DNA of 42,896 nucleotides from an uncultured Clostridia bacterium (GTDB lineage Bacteria; Bacillota; Clostridia; Christensenellales; UBA1242), in NCBI GenBank assembly GCA_947630745.1, contig CANRIT010000012.1, forward strand, positions 1 to 42,896, in the 5' to 3' direction. Of this stretch, positions 30,688-38,463 are shown piece after piece (within the stretch, counting starts at the first letter, position 1; every line of letters begins with the position of its first letter). The translations under genes and the position numbers were made by a program. The notes below the pieces were generated by a model. It was not told the origin of the DNA and did not search any database. It was given only the letters and a program-made list of their open reading frames with translations.

Positions 30688-32913
30688 TTACACGCGAACC
30701 AAAGACACAGAATCTTTATAGGTATCATTTGACCATGATGTCAAAGTCCACACGTTCTTGTATTTATCAAATGAGAAAGTATAAGAAACATCAATCAGGC
30801 TGTCGCTGGTAACATAGAAGTAAACACTAAATGTAGGATAGAGTTTATTATCACCTACTGTTATAGATTTCAAAGTAGCACCCATAACAGAGGTCTCATT
30901 AGTACTATTCCACATGAATGTGTTTAATTGATTTTCTACAATTGAAATATCGACCGTAACTACCGTAATATTTGAATAAGAGCCAATTTGATGAAATGTA
31001 AGTTTATAATCGCCATCCATTTGATAATAATATTTAGCAGTAAACAATGTATCACTAGTAATATTCCATGAACCGACATCAATATTTTCATTATTTACCA
31101 TCCAACTTTCAAACTCCATGTCTTTTTTGTATGATGGTATAGGTGCTTCAGCCTTTTCGCCTTCCCTAACTTTTATGGTGGTTGTTTTTACGCCATCGTT
31201 AAAGGTAACATTATATAATCTAGTGTATTTTGCCGTAAATGTTGTATCTTCTGTTATTGCGGTTACTCTTGGCTCAGTAAGTATCCCATTTTTTAACCAA
31301 CCATCGAAATCATAATTTTCTCTTGCTGTGTTTATAGGGATATCTTTGACATATTCGCCATCTTTGACTTGTTCAGTAGTCTTTGAGCCATTTATGTCGT
31401 ATGTTACGGTGTGCATTTTGCTAAATTTTGCAGTGAAAGTAGTGTCTTCATTAATAGGAATAGAATTTGGATCAACAATTTGTCCATCTTTTAGCCAACC
31501 ATCAAATACATGTCCATCTTTATTTGTATTAGCTGGCAAATTTTTAATGTATTCACCATGGCGAACTTTCTCAGTTGTTTGTTGGCCATCGACATTATAA
31601 GTAACAGTGTGGACTTGTGTCCATTTCGCTGTGAATGTTGTATCAGCAAAGATATGATAAGTATTAGGATCTGCAATCAATGCACCTTCAATTGTCCATC
31701 CGTCAAATATAAATCCATCTTTTGTTGGATTTTCAATAGGTTTTGTTGATGTTTCGCCATCTCTTATTTGCTGAGTTGAAACATCACTAGAACCATCGTT
31801 GTATTTAACTGTATGTATCTTGGTAAATTTTGCAGTAAAAATTGTTGTACCTGTAATTTCAGTTTGTGTCGGATCGACAACATCAATGCCATTTATAGTA
31901 TAGCCGTCAAATACATAACCTTCTTTTGCTGGATCTTGTGCAGGTTTTGTTGCGTAATGCCCGCTTTCAACAAGCTGCGTTTCTATCTCGCTGTCTCCAT
32001 TTATAAACTTTACATCGTAGTAGTATGTAACATTAGCAACAAATACTGTATCTTCTGTTATCGGTGTTTCAGACACTGTTACTTTTTGCCCATCTTTCAT
32101 CCAATAATTAAATTTAATATATTTGGTGCTTTTTGGGTCTTCAACGCTTGCGCAACTGTTTTTAGTTACAACTTGCATGTTGTATAAGCTGTTAGCAAAA
32201 ATAAACTTTACACTAGCTTGTGTTTCTTCCAGTGTTCCGCTTACATAACTTTCCAAGTAAGTAATGGTTTTTTCTAATTCGGCAATTTTATCTGTGTATT
32301 GTTTGCTTGATAAAGTTGCTTGCTGTAAATCTTGTTGCAATTTGCCAATCTGCTCTTGCTGCTTGGTAATTGTAGAATTTAATGTGGAAATAGTTTGAGT
32401 GTTAACTTCCATCAAAGTTTGGTAGCTGTTAATTTGCGATTGCAAATTAGAGATTTTAATATTCAATTGTGCAATTTCAGCCGTCTTTTCCGTGTTGCTA
32501 GTTGTTAATTCAATAACCTTATTTTGCAAATTTGTTTTTTCACTCTGTAAATTATCAACAATTGATTGATATTCGCTATTTTCACTTTCCAAAACCTTAA
32601 TACGAGCAGCCTTTGTTTGTATATCTGCATTAAGCAAATCTATTTGAGATTGCTTTTCATTGCATTGTTGGTTTAAATCGTTAACTTTTGCCAAATAATC
32701 TTGAATGGTACTATTTTGCTCGGTAACCAATGCTTTATATTCTTCAACTTGCGATTTGTAGTAACTTTCATTGGTTAGAGCATTTTCATACCCTAGATTA
32801 TAATCTTCTTTGTGCTTTTTGTTGTTAATATGAAGGGTTGTCCCAACAGACGCACCAACAGTTGCGCCAACTGCTAAACCCGGAATTAACATGTATTTTA
32901 CAAACCAATTCAT
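30688..32913 (-). CDS. Anchored coiled-coil surface protein with InlB/Flg_new-like repeats
   Basis: A 741-residue protein with a Gly/Ala-rich membrane segment (about residues 8-27). A long coiled coil follows (35-225, heptads of Leu/Ile with Gln/Asn/Glu). It is followed by six ~66-residue repeats (about 233-630), each ending in a (D/E)xTxFTAKxT turn and containing FDGWxxxG, the pattern of Listeria-Bacteroides (InlB B-repeat, PF09479) modules. A ~110-residue beta-rich C-terminal domain ends it. Such repeats are used by surface adhesins. By place and build it is the best candidate for the host-attachment protein (pIII analogue), but a cell-surface adhesin is also possible. Confidence 0.8.
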   Translation of the reverse strand: MNWFVKYMLIPGLAVGATVGASVGTTLHINNKKHKEDYNLGYENALTNESYYKSQVEEYKALVTEQNSTIQDYLAKVNDLNQQCNEKQSQIDLLNADIQTKAARIKVLESENSEYQSIVDNLQSEKTNLQNKVIELTTSNTEKTAEIAQLNIKISNLQSQINSYQTLMEVNTQTISTLNSTITKQQEQIGKLQQDLQQATLSSKQYTDKIAELEKTITYLESYVSGTLEETQASVKFIFANSLYNMQVVTKNSCASVEDPKSTKYIKFNYWMKDGQKVTVSETPITEDTVFVANVTYYYDVKFINGDSEIETQLVESGHYATKPAQDPAKEGYVFDGYTINGIDVVDPTQTEITGTTIFTAKFTKIHTVKYNDGSSDVSTQQIRDGETSTKPIENPTKDGFIFDGWTIEGALIADPNTYHIFADTTFTAKWTQVHTVTYNVDGQQTTEKVRHGEYIKNLPANTNKDGHVFDGWLKDGQIVDPNSIPINEDTTFTAKFSKMHTVTYDINGSKTTEQVKDGEYVKDIPINTARENYDFDGWLKNGILTEPRVTAITEDTTFTAKYTRLYNVTFNDGVKTTTIKVREGEKAEAPIPSYKKDMEFESWMVNNENIDVGSWNITSDTLFTAKYYYQMDGDYKLTFHQIGSYSNITVVTVDISIVENQLNTFMWNSTNETSVMGATLKSITVGDNKLYPTFSVYFYVTSDSLIDVSYTFSFDKYKNVWTLTSWSNDTYKDSVSLVRV

Positions 32914-32924
32914 AAATTTTCCTT

Positions 32925-33773
32925 TTAAACTACTTTTGCGGTGTAGTTAACCGTTATGTTTATATAGTTGGCATCTGTCCAGCTAACTGTATATTCATTT
33001 GCATTGGTTGAATAAGATATGGTATGGCGACCATCCGTGTCTACAACAATATTTTCAATGTCGTTTAAAACAGTAAATATTTTTAAACTATCCGATTTAT
33101 TTACTAGTAATTTAGCGCTGTTACCACTTTGCAAGCCTGAATATTCAATATAAACTTTGCCGTTGTTGGTTACGTTAATATTGCAATTGATTCTGCCAAA
33201 TTCATCATCCGTTTGCGTGTCATTCATTGTAAATGGATTTTTTGCTAATGTTATGACGAAATCATTTGACTTAAAATAGTTCATTAATAGACCTAAATCT
33301 TTACTTGGCAAGCTTATTTTTAACGTGGAAGATTGTGAATAAAATGCAAAATCGATTTTTATATTTGACTTTGATATTGGTTTATTCTCTATATCGTTGT
33401 AAGTAATTGCATGATTGGCTTTCATTGCGCCAGCAGTTTGAGAATAATCTAAAACTAGATCGTTATTTACAAATACTGCATAGTTGTTTAACAAGCCGTT
33501 GTAATCTTTGGGAGCAAAATTCATCTCGTAAGTTGCTTCACCTTCTTTATTTGCAAATGATATATCGTTTAAGTTTGCAGAAAATATAACATTGTCGCTT
33601 GAAAAATATTCTTTAATCGGCAGCTCTTCATAAGCCATTACTGTAGGGGTGCCAATTGTATAAGATCTTGGTTTTATATATTCCTTGTAGTACCAAACAT
33701 AAATCACGCAGCCAATAACACTTAGTAAAAAGCAAATTAAAATTTGGATATATTGACTCTTTTTCATTTCCAT
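32925..33773 (-). CDS. Membrane-anchored extracytoplasmic protein, 282 aa
   Basis: No family recognised. An N-terminal helix (about residues 8-28, QILICFLLSVIGCVIYVWYY) is followed by an all-beta exterior domain rich in Asn/Ser/Thr with no cysteines after the anchor. AAGGCGG precedes the ATG at 33773; the start falls directly after the stop of the gene before. It shares length class, anchor and beta content with its upstream neighbour, suggesting they form one envelope or virion complex. Confidence 0.75.
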   Translation of the reverse strand: MEMKKSQYIQILICFLLSVIGCVIYVWYYKEYIKPRSYTIGTPTVMAYEELPIKEYFSSDNVIFSANLNDISFANKEGEATYEMNFAPKDYNGLLNNYAVFVNNDLVLDYSQTAGAMKANHAITYNDIENKPISKSNIKIDFAFYSQSSTLKISLPSKDLGLLMNYFKSNDFVITLAKNPFTMNDTQTDDEFGRINCNINVTNNGKVYIEYSGLQSGNSAKLLVNKSDSLKIFTVLNDIENIVVDTDGRHTISYSTNANEYTVSWTDANYINITVNYTAKVV

Positions 33774-33774
33774 A

Positions 33775-35046
33775 CTACACCGCCTTATTTAGTGTTATTT
33801 CAACACTACACTGATCTTTGTTCAACATTTCAAATTCCTGTGGCACATTGTTGATTGTAAAGGACTTAATCGTTTTGATATCGAAATATTTTAAATCGAT
33901 GCCACCAACTGGCTGACTTAACGCATCCATATCAATTATAATTTCTACATCAGCAATAGTTTTTAAGTAATTTGCAAATTTAGCATCAATTGTTAAGAAT
34001 TTTTTGCCATATGACTCATAATAAATGTAATTTAGATGTTTTTGTGTTACTAAATGGTCAATTGCAACTTGCCAGAAATCTTGTACATCTTTACTGTTAT
34101 AGTAAGACCAAGTTGTAGAGTAACCAACCATTTTAAATTTTGAATCAGAAACCTCGGTTGCACCATTTTTGTAATGTTCGACTGGGATTGAGAAATAATA
34201 TCTATTTTCAGTTGTTTTTTCAACTGGATGATATTTGCCATCTTCGTCTTTATATTCAATGGTTAAATATTTGGACAAATCCATAAGCGGTAATGCGTAT
34301 TTTCTAAATTCTTCCTTACCACTGTTTTTAAAGGCAGATTGCATTACTGCATTGAACACGTCAAACCAACTATATTTAACAGTATGGGTAATTGTATTTG
34401 CAGACCAGAAGTTTCTAAAAAGTCCAGTAAAACCTTTGTACGCTTCCTTTGTGATATAAGAATAATCTTTTAATGTTAATTTATAAAATTTGCCGTCAAT
34501 ATCAATAAGCAGGTAATCGTCTAATTCATCGACAGACAAATAAGAATATGTTACGCCGTTATCGCCTGTGTAATATAGGTAAAAATCTCCGACCGCATAA
34601 GTTTCAAATTGTTGTAGGTATTTTTCGTCTTTATTGATAGTGCCTTTTTTCCCAATGTTTTGAATTTCGGCAGAAATACCACCAAAAAGACCTTCTGTTT
34701 GTTTATAATTAGGCAAACTTTCGTAGTCATGTCTAATTTGCCATCCACCAACACATTGAATACCAAAACCCGATACACCATTGCCGTCTTGGTCTGTATA
34801 TGAATTAAATTGCAATTCATATAATGCTTGACCGTTACTATTTTCGTTACTATTAATTTTGACATCTATAATTGCGGGATTATCTTCGCTATATTCTAAG
34901 ATGTCCGCATAGGCGACACCGATAGTCCACGGCTTTTGAACGGCTATAAGATTATACAGGGCAAAAGCACCGAGCGAGCAGAAAACAGCAGTTATAACAT
35001 ATACAACCACCATTAATGCAATTCTAAATTTATCTGAGTTTTCCAT
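33775..35046 (-). CDS. Membrane-anchored extracytoplasmic protein, 423 aa
   Basis: No family recognised. One N-terminal membrane helix (about residues 9-33, IALMVVVYVITAVFCSLGAFALYNL) is followed by ~390 exterior residues rich in Tyr and Asp. Segments such as YTDQDGNGVSGFGIQCVGG and WSYYNSKDVQDFWQVAIDHLV suggest a mixed alpha/beta fold. Its stop abuts the next gene. AGGAGTGTAAT lies before the ATG. Possible virion minor protein or membrane assembly factor. Confidence 0.75.
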   Translation of the reverse strand: MENSDKFRIALMVVVYVITAVFCSLGAFALYNLIAVQKPWTIGVAYADILEYSEDNPAIIDVKINSNENSNGQALYELQFNSYTDQDGNGVSGFGIQCVGGWQIRHDYESLPNYKQTEGLFGGISAEIQNIGKKGTINKDEKYLQQFETYAVGDFYLYYTGDNGVTYSYLSVDELDDYLLIDIDGKFYKLTLKDYSYITKEAYKGFTGLFRNFWSANTITHTVKYSWFDVFNAVMQSAFKNSGKEEFRKYALPLMDLSKYLTIEYKDEDGKYHPVEKTTENRYYFSIPVEHYKNGATEVSDSKFKMVGYSTTWSYYNSKDVQDFWQVAIDHLVTQKHLNYIYYESYGKKFLTIDAKFANYLKTIADVEIIIDMDALSQPVGGIDLKYFDIKTIKSFTINNVPQEFEMLNKDQCSVEITLNKAV

Positions 35047-35047
35047 A

Positions 35048-35254
35048 TTACACTCCTATAATTGCTAATGTACTTATTGCCAACGGTTTTGCTAGAAGTA
35101 GACCATCATTCCAGCCAAATAAATTGAATGCTTTTTGCAAAATTTCAAAGAATTTTGCGGCGATATTGAAAATCCAAGCAAGCCCGCCAAATATCCATGT
35201 TCCAGTAAATATTGCAATGGTTAATATCAGCAGGCCAATTAAAATCCATTTCAT
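35048..35254 (-). CDS. Small hydrophobic protein, 68 aa (coat-protein candidate)
   Basis: It starts at ATG 35254, overlapping the previous stop (ATGA). The N-terminal helix (MKWILIGLLILTIAIFTGTWIFGGLAW split over residues 1-27) is followed by an amphipathic stretch AAKFFEILQKAFNLFGWND and a hydrophobic C terminus. Short, very hydrophobic proteins at this position in filamentous phages are coat or minor coat proteins. It lacks the usual basic C terminus, so the call is tentative. Confidence 0.6.
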   Translation of the reverse strand: MKWILIGLLILTIAIFTGTWIFGGLAWIFNIAAKFFEILQKAFNLFGWNDGLLLAKPLAISTLAIIGV

Positions 35255-35448
35255 ACGCCAAACCAACCTTTTATCGATTTCCAACAATATTTAAAGAATT
35301 TGGTAACATATTGTATCCAATCTAAAAATTCTGTCTTTATTGGTTGGTTATGTACCGATGCCATCACTGCACATACTATCGCTGCCGTAATAGCAATAAA
35401 CCAAAGTACGCACAGAATGATGCCAAGACATTTAAAAAATTTTTTCAT
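35251..35448 (-). CDS. Small membrane protein, 65 aa (coat-protein candidate)
   Basis: A basic start (MKKFFKC) is followed by one hydrophobic helix (about 8-30, LGIILCVLWFIAITAAIVCAVMA) and an amphipathic basic tail (FLDWIQYVTKFFKYCWKSIKGWFGV). The layout signal-like helix then short helix with lysines near the end resembles filamentous phage major coat proteins, though no signal-peptidase site is obvious. It is the first gene after the replication initiator, as coat genes often are. AAAAGGAATAATT precedes the ATG. Confidence 0.6.
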   Translation of the reverse strand: MKKFFKCLGIILCVLWFIAITAAIVCAVMASVHNQPIKTEFLDWIQYVTKFFKYCWKSIKGWFGV

Positions 35449-35469
35449 AATTATTCCTTTTAAACCTTG

Positions 35470-36504
35470 TTAATTTTCACTTGTTGCGCGCTTTTCATAT
35501 TCAGCTTGCAATAGTAAATTTTGTTTTTGGTGCTCATAATAATCTTGGGCTTCCGCAACAATTTTGGATAAATACTTGTTGCGTGGTGTAAATTTGCACC
35601 ACGGGGAGCCTTTGCCCACCAAATCCCAAACTTTTTTGCTATTAATAGTTGCACCAGCATTTATAACGGCGGATAGGATATACGCCGGACGATTCTTAAT
35701 TGTGTTATATTTGTTGTACAGATTTTCCAAAATGCTTTGCATTTCTTGGTCTGTAATATTTAACAGAATATCGCTTAATGGATTAAGCTTGTCGTAATGA
35801 ATACATTTGAAGTTTAAACCAACAGCCAAATGAGATTGATTGTCTGCTTCGATAATGGTATCTATAATTTCATTTACATAAGGCTTATAAATTTCGTTAT
35901 GTAAATAAAGTTTGCTAAATAAGTATTTGTAAGGCGCACGTTCTCTTTCGGTGTGGGCAGGTGCTTTGCCTGTGTTATTCAAAATTTCATAACTGCTGAA
36001 AATTGTTAAGTTATCCACACTCTCACGGGCCTCACGCACGCGCGCGCACGCGCGCTCTTGATTTATATTATTTAAATTTTTACTATCTAAACTATTACTA
36101 ACGTACCGGTTATTTTGGCGACAATTTTGTGCATCTGCGACAAATCTGTCGTTTGTGGCGACAATTTTGTCGTTTGACGCGACAGAAATGTCGTCAAATG
36201 AATTATCCAAAATTTTTGAGACAGTATTTTCAATACTTGCAGCAGAAGAAAACCAATCTTTGCTATTAATTATTAGGATTCCGTTCTTTGTTTTGCCATA
36301 ATCTTGCAAAGCAATATGCCCAAGTTTGCACATGTGGTTGATATATCTCTGCACAGAACGAATATCAACATTTAATTTTAAAGCAAAAAAATCGTTGCTT
36401 TTCTCACAAATACCATTATCTTGGTAGGTTACAATTAATCCATAAAGCAACTTTTCGTTAGCACTTAAATTTTGATTTTTTACGATATAATCTGGAATCG
36501 TCAT
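35470..36504 (-). CDS. Replication initiator / replisome organizer-like protein
   Basis: The 344-residue protein begins with a winged-helix domain (residues ~1-75: IPDYIVKNQNLSANEKLLYGLIVTYQ...FFALKLNVDIRSVQRYINHMCKLGHI). This is the HTH_36-type domain found in plasmid and phage initiators. A low-complexity linker (about 90-165) and a helical C-terminal domain (about 200-344) follow. No rolling-circle HUH or tyrosine motif is visible, so replication is probably theta-type and recruits host helicase. The linker-coding DNA contains four palindromic iterons, as in the lambda O gene. Start ATG 36504 follows TAGGGG; an upstream frame extension to 36525 was rejected. Confidence 0.75.
   Translation of the reverse strand: MTIPDYIVKNQNLSANEKLLYGLIVTYQDNGICEKSNDFFALKLNVDIRSVQRYINHMCKLGHIALQDYGKTKNGILIINSKDWFSSAASIENTVSKILDNSFDDISVASNDKIVATNDRFVADAQNCRQNNRYVSNSLDSKNLNNINQERACARVREARESVDNLTIFSSYEILNNTGKAPAHTERERAPYKYLFSKLYLHNEIYKPYVNEIIDTIIEADNQSHLAVGLNFKCIHYDKLNPLSDILLNITDQEMQSILENLYNKYNTIKNRPAYILSAVINAGATINSKKVWDLVGKGSPWCKFTPRNKYLSKIVAEAQDYYEHQKQNLLLQAEYEKRATSEN
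36033..36055. repeat. Alternating purine-pyrimidine tract in the initiator gene
   Basis: A run of CACGCACGCGCGCG-type dinucleotides of about 23 bp within the linker region, encoding ACARVREAR. It is strikingly GC-rich in an AT-rich gene and has Z-DNA-forming potential. Confidence 0.6.
36119..36193. promoter_or_regulatory. Four iterons inside the initiator gene (candidate ori)
   Basis: CGACA-N4-TGTCG palindromes start at 36119 (last half imperfect), 36138, 36159 and 36180, with 19-21 bp spacing, about two helical turns. An AT-rich stretch (36060-36105) flanks them. The arrangement parallels the lambda origin, where initiator-binding iterons lie within the initiator gene. Confidence 0.7.
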
Positions 36505-36512
36505 TTTTACCC

Positions 36513-36668
36513 CTACATTAAGCAATACTCGGTGCCATCTTTTTCGATTAAAATTAATTCAGCATGTCCATATTTGCGACAAATATGGCGATAGGACTCA
36601 TGCGCATTTTCAACAGTTACTTTGAAATCCTTAACTTCTTGTTTGTTGAAATATCTAATGATTAACAT
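36513..36668 (-). CDS. Small protein, 51 aa
   Basis: ATG at 36668 has TTTTGGAGGGATT upstream. The peptide is helical and charged, mixed basic/acidic (QEVKDFKVTVENAHESYRHICRKYGHAEL). No membrane helix. It lies directly upstream of the initiator gene, nine bases from its start, and could be a copy-control or single-strand-binding accessory; no family recognised. A 7-bp hairpin GCTGTGC/GCACAGC precedes the ribosome site. Confidence 0.6.
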   Translation of the reverse strand: MLIIRYFNKQEVKDFKVTVENAHESYRHICRKYGHAELILIEKDGTEYCLM

Positions 36669-36706
36669 AATCCCTCCAAAAGCTGTGCAGAATAGCACAG
36701 CGTATT

Positions 36707-36838
36707 TTACTTAATTTTAATCGTGCCATAAACCTTGCCGGTTTTGTCTACGATGTAGCGTTCTTTCATTTTGCTAGTCGTAGATTTTCTAGCAGCTGGT
36801 TTTTTGGTTGTCGTCTTTTTAACAGATTTCTTTACCAT
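36707..36838 (-). CDS. Small basic protein, 43 aa
   Basis: ATG at 36838 has GGAGGGTGT upstream and overlaps the end of the 72-aa gene. The first half is Lys/Thr/Ala-rich (VKKSVKKTTTKKPAARKSTT), like histone-type or nucleic-acid-binding tails. The second half is a beta hairpin-like RYIVDKTGKVYGTIKI. Possibly a DNA-binding or nucleoid-like protein of the element. Too short for most gene callers. Confidence 0.6.
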   Translation of the reverse strand: MVKKSVKKTTTKKPAARKSTTSKMKERYIVDKTGKVYGTIKIK

Positions 36839-37037
36839 ACACACCCTCCTTTTTTAATTTTTTATACTTACTGTATGTTAACCAGTTAGTACCGTTTGGC
36901 TTGGTGGAATCCGGGACTCCAACCAATGGGACAACATGTTGGTGATTTTTTCTTAAAGCACGCAACCGCCCACTAAATTCATTTTGGTCTGTAAAATGTT
37001 CGGTAGGTTTACCTTTAATTCTTAATTGAAATTTCAT
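36819..37037 (-). CDS. Small protein, 72 aa
   Basis: A basic protein with a compact mixed sequence (RLRALRKNHQHVVPLVGVP...TNWLTYSKYKKLKKEG). No family recognised. The AGAGG site is weak. It starts two bases before the stop of the next upstream gene and overlaps the 43-aa gene at its end, so it belongs to the early replication operon. Confidence 0.6.
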   Translation of the reverse strand: MKFQLRIKGKPTEHFTDQNEFSGRLRALRKNHQHVVPLVGVPDSTKPNGTNWLTYSKYKKLKKEGVYGKEIC

Positions 37038-37038
37038 A

Positions 37039-37224
37039 TTAACCTCTCAAAAATTGTGCACGTGGATTAATTGGTGATATTTTCTGATTATGTTTAGATT
37101 GGCCAGTGCTTTTTTGAAGCAGCTGTTGAAGCACACAACAATGTTTAACAAGTTGACAATAGTCAAATTGGAGCTGCTTATGCTCTTTTTCCAATTCTTT
37201 ATATCGTTGTTTTAATTCTTCCAT
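37039..37224 (-). CDS. Short coiled-coil protein, 61 aa
   Basis: Residues 1-40 form a continuous charged helix with heptads (EELKQRYKELEKEHKQLQFDYCQLVKHCCVLQQLLQ), then a short disordered tail. No family recognised. GGAGG lies about ten bases before the ATG. First gene of the minus-strand replication/structural operon; likely dimeric, perhaps regulatory. Confidence 0.6.
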   Translation of the reverse strand: MEELKQRYKELEKEHKQLQFDYCQLVKHCCVLQQLLQKSTGQSKHNQKISPINPRAQFLRG

Positions 37225-37286
37225 GGTTTTTTAGCCTCCATATCCATTGTGATTTTTTAAAATTTAAAATTTTTTTCAAAAAAGTA

Positions 37287-37315
37287 TTGACTTTTTTAAT
37301 TTGATGTTGTATATT
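37287..37315 (+). promoter_or_regulatory. Promoter of the small RNA
   Basis: TTGACT (37287-37292), 17 bp, TATATT (37310-37315). It directs transcription opposite to the replication operon, with a start near 37322. Confidence 0.75.
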
Positions 37316-37321
37316 GATAGT

Positions 37322-37385
37322 GGAATTACATTGACCTTATATTTTAAGGAATTGGCGAAAGGCCTGAATTGTAGTTCTTTTTTTT
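37322..37385 (+). ncRNA. Candidate ~64-nt three-way-junction RNA
   Basis: A closing stem GAATTACA (37323-37330) with TGTAGTTC (37370-37377) holds two hairpins: CCTTA/TAAGG (37335-37349) and AATT-GGC/GCC-AATT (37350-37370). It is followed by eight Ts (37378-37385). The promoter and terminator are correctly spaced and there is no ORF. It resembles a phage or plasmid regulatory RNA; the target is unknown. The 3' end meets the end of the convergent minus-strand gene. Confidence 0.65.
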
Positions 37386-37764
37386 ATTTCTTATTGTTTT
37401 TTGCATATTTATCTTTAAGAAACTGAGGCATATCTAATTTTTTATTATGCGGTTCATACAGTCTTTTTGGTCTTTTCCTAGGTCTTAGTAAATACATAGG
37501 TCTACTGTCATCACGGTCAGGATTTGGGAAAATTCTTTCATATTCTTTTTTGTAAGTGTGTGTTGCTTCTCTATCCACAAATCCATCTTCAATTTTTTTT
37601 GTTTTTTTATTGATGACCTTTTCTTTGTCTATAACAAGTGTCGTTCTATGCTTCTCAAATTTTAGTCTCGCCCAAAAAGGAAATTCTTTTGGAAATTCTA
37701 TTTTAGGTTTGATTTTTATCTGTGTATTATTTTTCTTCATAGTATTTCGATTCGCTTTTTTCAT
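37384..37764 (-). CDS. Basic hypothetical protein, 126 aa
   Basis: Very basic protein, with KKANRNTMKKNNTQIKIKPK at the N terminus and RPRKRPKRLYEPHNKK near the C terminus. A central segment (PKEFPFWARLKFEKHRTTLVIDKEKV) may fold. No membrane helix. AGGAGCAATT precedes the ATG. Likely nucleic-acid-binding; no family recognised. Its stop meets the terminator of the convergent small RNA. Confidence 0.65.
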   Translation of the reverse strand: MKKANRNTMKKNNTQIKIKPKIEFPKEFPFWARLKFEKHRTTLVIDKEKVINKKTKKIEDGFVDREATHTYKKEYERIFPNPDRDDSRPMYLLRPRKRPKRLYEPHNKKLDMPQFLKDKYAKNNKK

Positions 37765-37790
37765 AATTGCTCCTGGTTTTGTTTGTTTAC

Positions 37791-37819
37791 TTGATAATTT
37801 AACATTTTTGTGCTATAAT
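37791..37819 (+). promoter_or_regulatory. Promoter with structured leader
   Basis: TTGATA (37791-37796), 17 bp, TATAAT (37814-37819). The ~85-nt leader contains the hairpin CCAAGT (37853-37858) / ACTTGG (37880-37885) with an inner CAG/CTG, ending 26 bases before the ATG at 37912. Confidence 0.7.
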
Positions 37820-37911
37820 TCTAGTTGTCGAACATTAGGAATGGTGGCAAATCCAAGTTGTAAAGGCAGTCGATTGCTGACTTGGTAAAATTTAAACTAA
37901 AAGGACATAAA

Positions 37912-38181
37912 ATGAGCAACGCAACCAAATACTCCAAATTAATGGAAAAGGGCGATAATCTTTGGCGTAAATCTTGTAATGATACTAATAGGGACAAAAG
38001 TTTAAAAAATAAGAAATTGGCCAAAAGATATTATCGTCAAGCAGAGATTGTTAAGATTGAAGCAGGAACAAACAAAACAACTAACAAAACAACTAATATT
38101 GAAATTAATGAATCCTTTAACAACTCTAAGAAAACGGATATTAAAGTTTCAGCACTTAACAATCTAAAACCTAAAAAGTAG
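37912..38181 (+). CDS. Hypothetical protein, 89 aa
   Basis: The ATG at 37912 has AAAAGGAC upstream; an in-frame TTG at 37882 lies within the leader hairpin and was rejected. The first ~50 residues are a charged, Lys-rich helix (EKGDNLWRKSCNDTNRDKSLKNKKLAKRYYRQAEIV). The rest is low complexity with a KTTNKTTN repeat. No family recognised. It is transcribed alone, opposite to the replication operon, with its own promoter and terminator, like a lysogeny-expressed or copy-control gene. Confidence 0.65.
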   Translation: MSNATKYSKLMEKGDNLWRKSCNDTNRDKSLKNKKLAKRYYRQAEIVKIEAGTNKTTNKTTNIEINESFNNSKKTDIKVSALNNLKPKK

Positions 38182-38187
38182 GTTTTG

Positions 38188-38212
38188 CCACCTGTTAATC
38201 AGGTGGTTTTTT
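38188..38212 (+). terminator. Rho-independent terminator
   Basis: CCACCTG and CAGGTGG arms with a 5-nt loop, followed by six Ts. It overlaps the end of the convergent 82-aa gene. Confidence 0.85.
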
Positions 38213-38447
38213 GTTTACATGGTGGTCGTGTCCTGTTTATGAAATCGTCAAATGACTCGAATGTGAAGTCTCTGATTTTTTTGTAATCTTCCAAAACATA
38301 TTGTAGAAAATACAAATAATCTTCGATGTCGCAATTCTTAATAACTCCATCTTTATATGCAATATAATTTTTTGCATAAGGGAGTTTGCCGTTTTGGTCG
38401 ATTTTCAATTCTGTAAGCAGCAAAGCAAGGTCTGTTTTAATTTTCAT
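38199..38447 (-). CDS. Hypothetical early protein, 82 aa
   Basis: No family recognised. A small protein (KIKTDLALLLTELKIDQNGKLPYAKNYIAYKDG...DIEDYLYFLQYVLEDYKKI) with an acidic, aromatic helical C-terminal half and no membrane segment. TTGGAG precedes the ATG. It is the first gene after a ~400-nt hairpin array and a promoter next to the repressor operators, i.e. in the place of a lambda cro or early gene. That makes it a good candidate for an anti-repressor, excision or early-control protein; inference only. Confidence 0.65.
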   Translation of the reverse strand: MKIKTDLALLLTELKIDQNGKLPYAKNYIAYKDGVIKNCDIEDYLYFLQYVLEDYKKIRDFTFESFDDFINRTRPPCKQKTT

Positions 38448-38463
38448 ATTTTCTCCAATTTAA

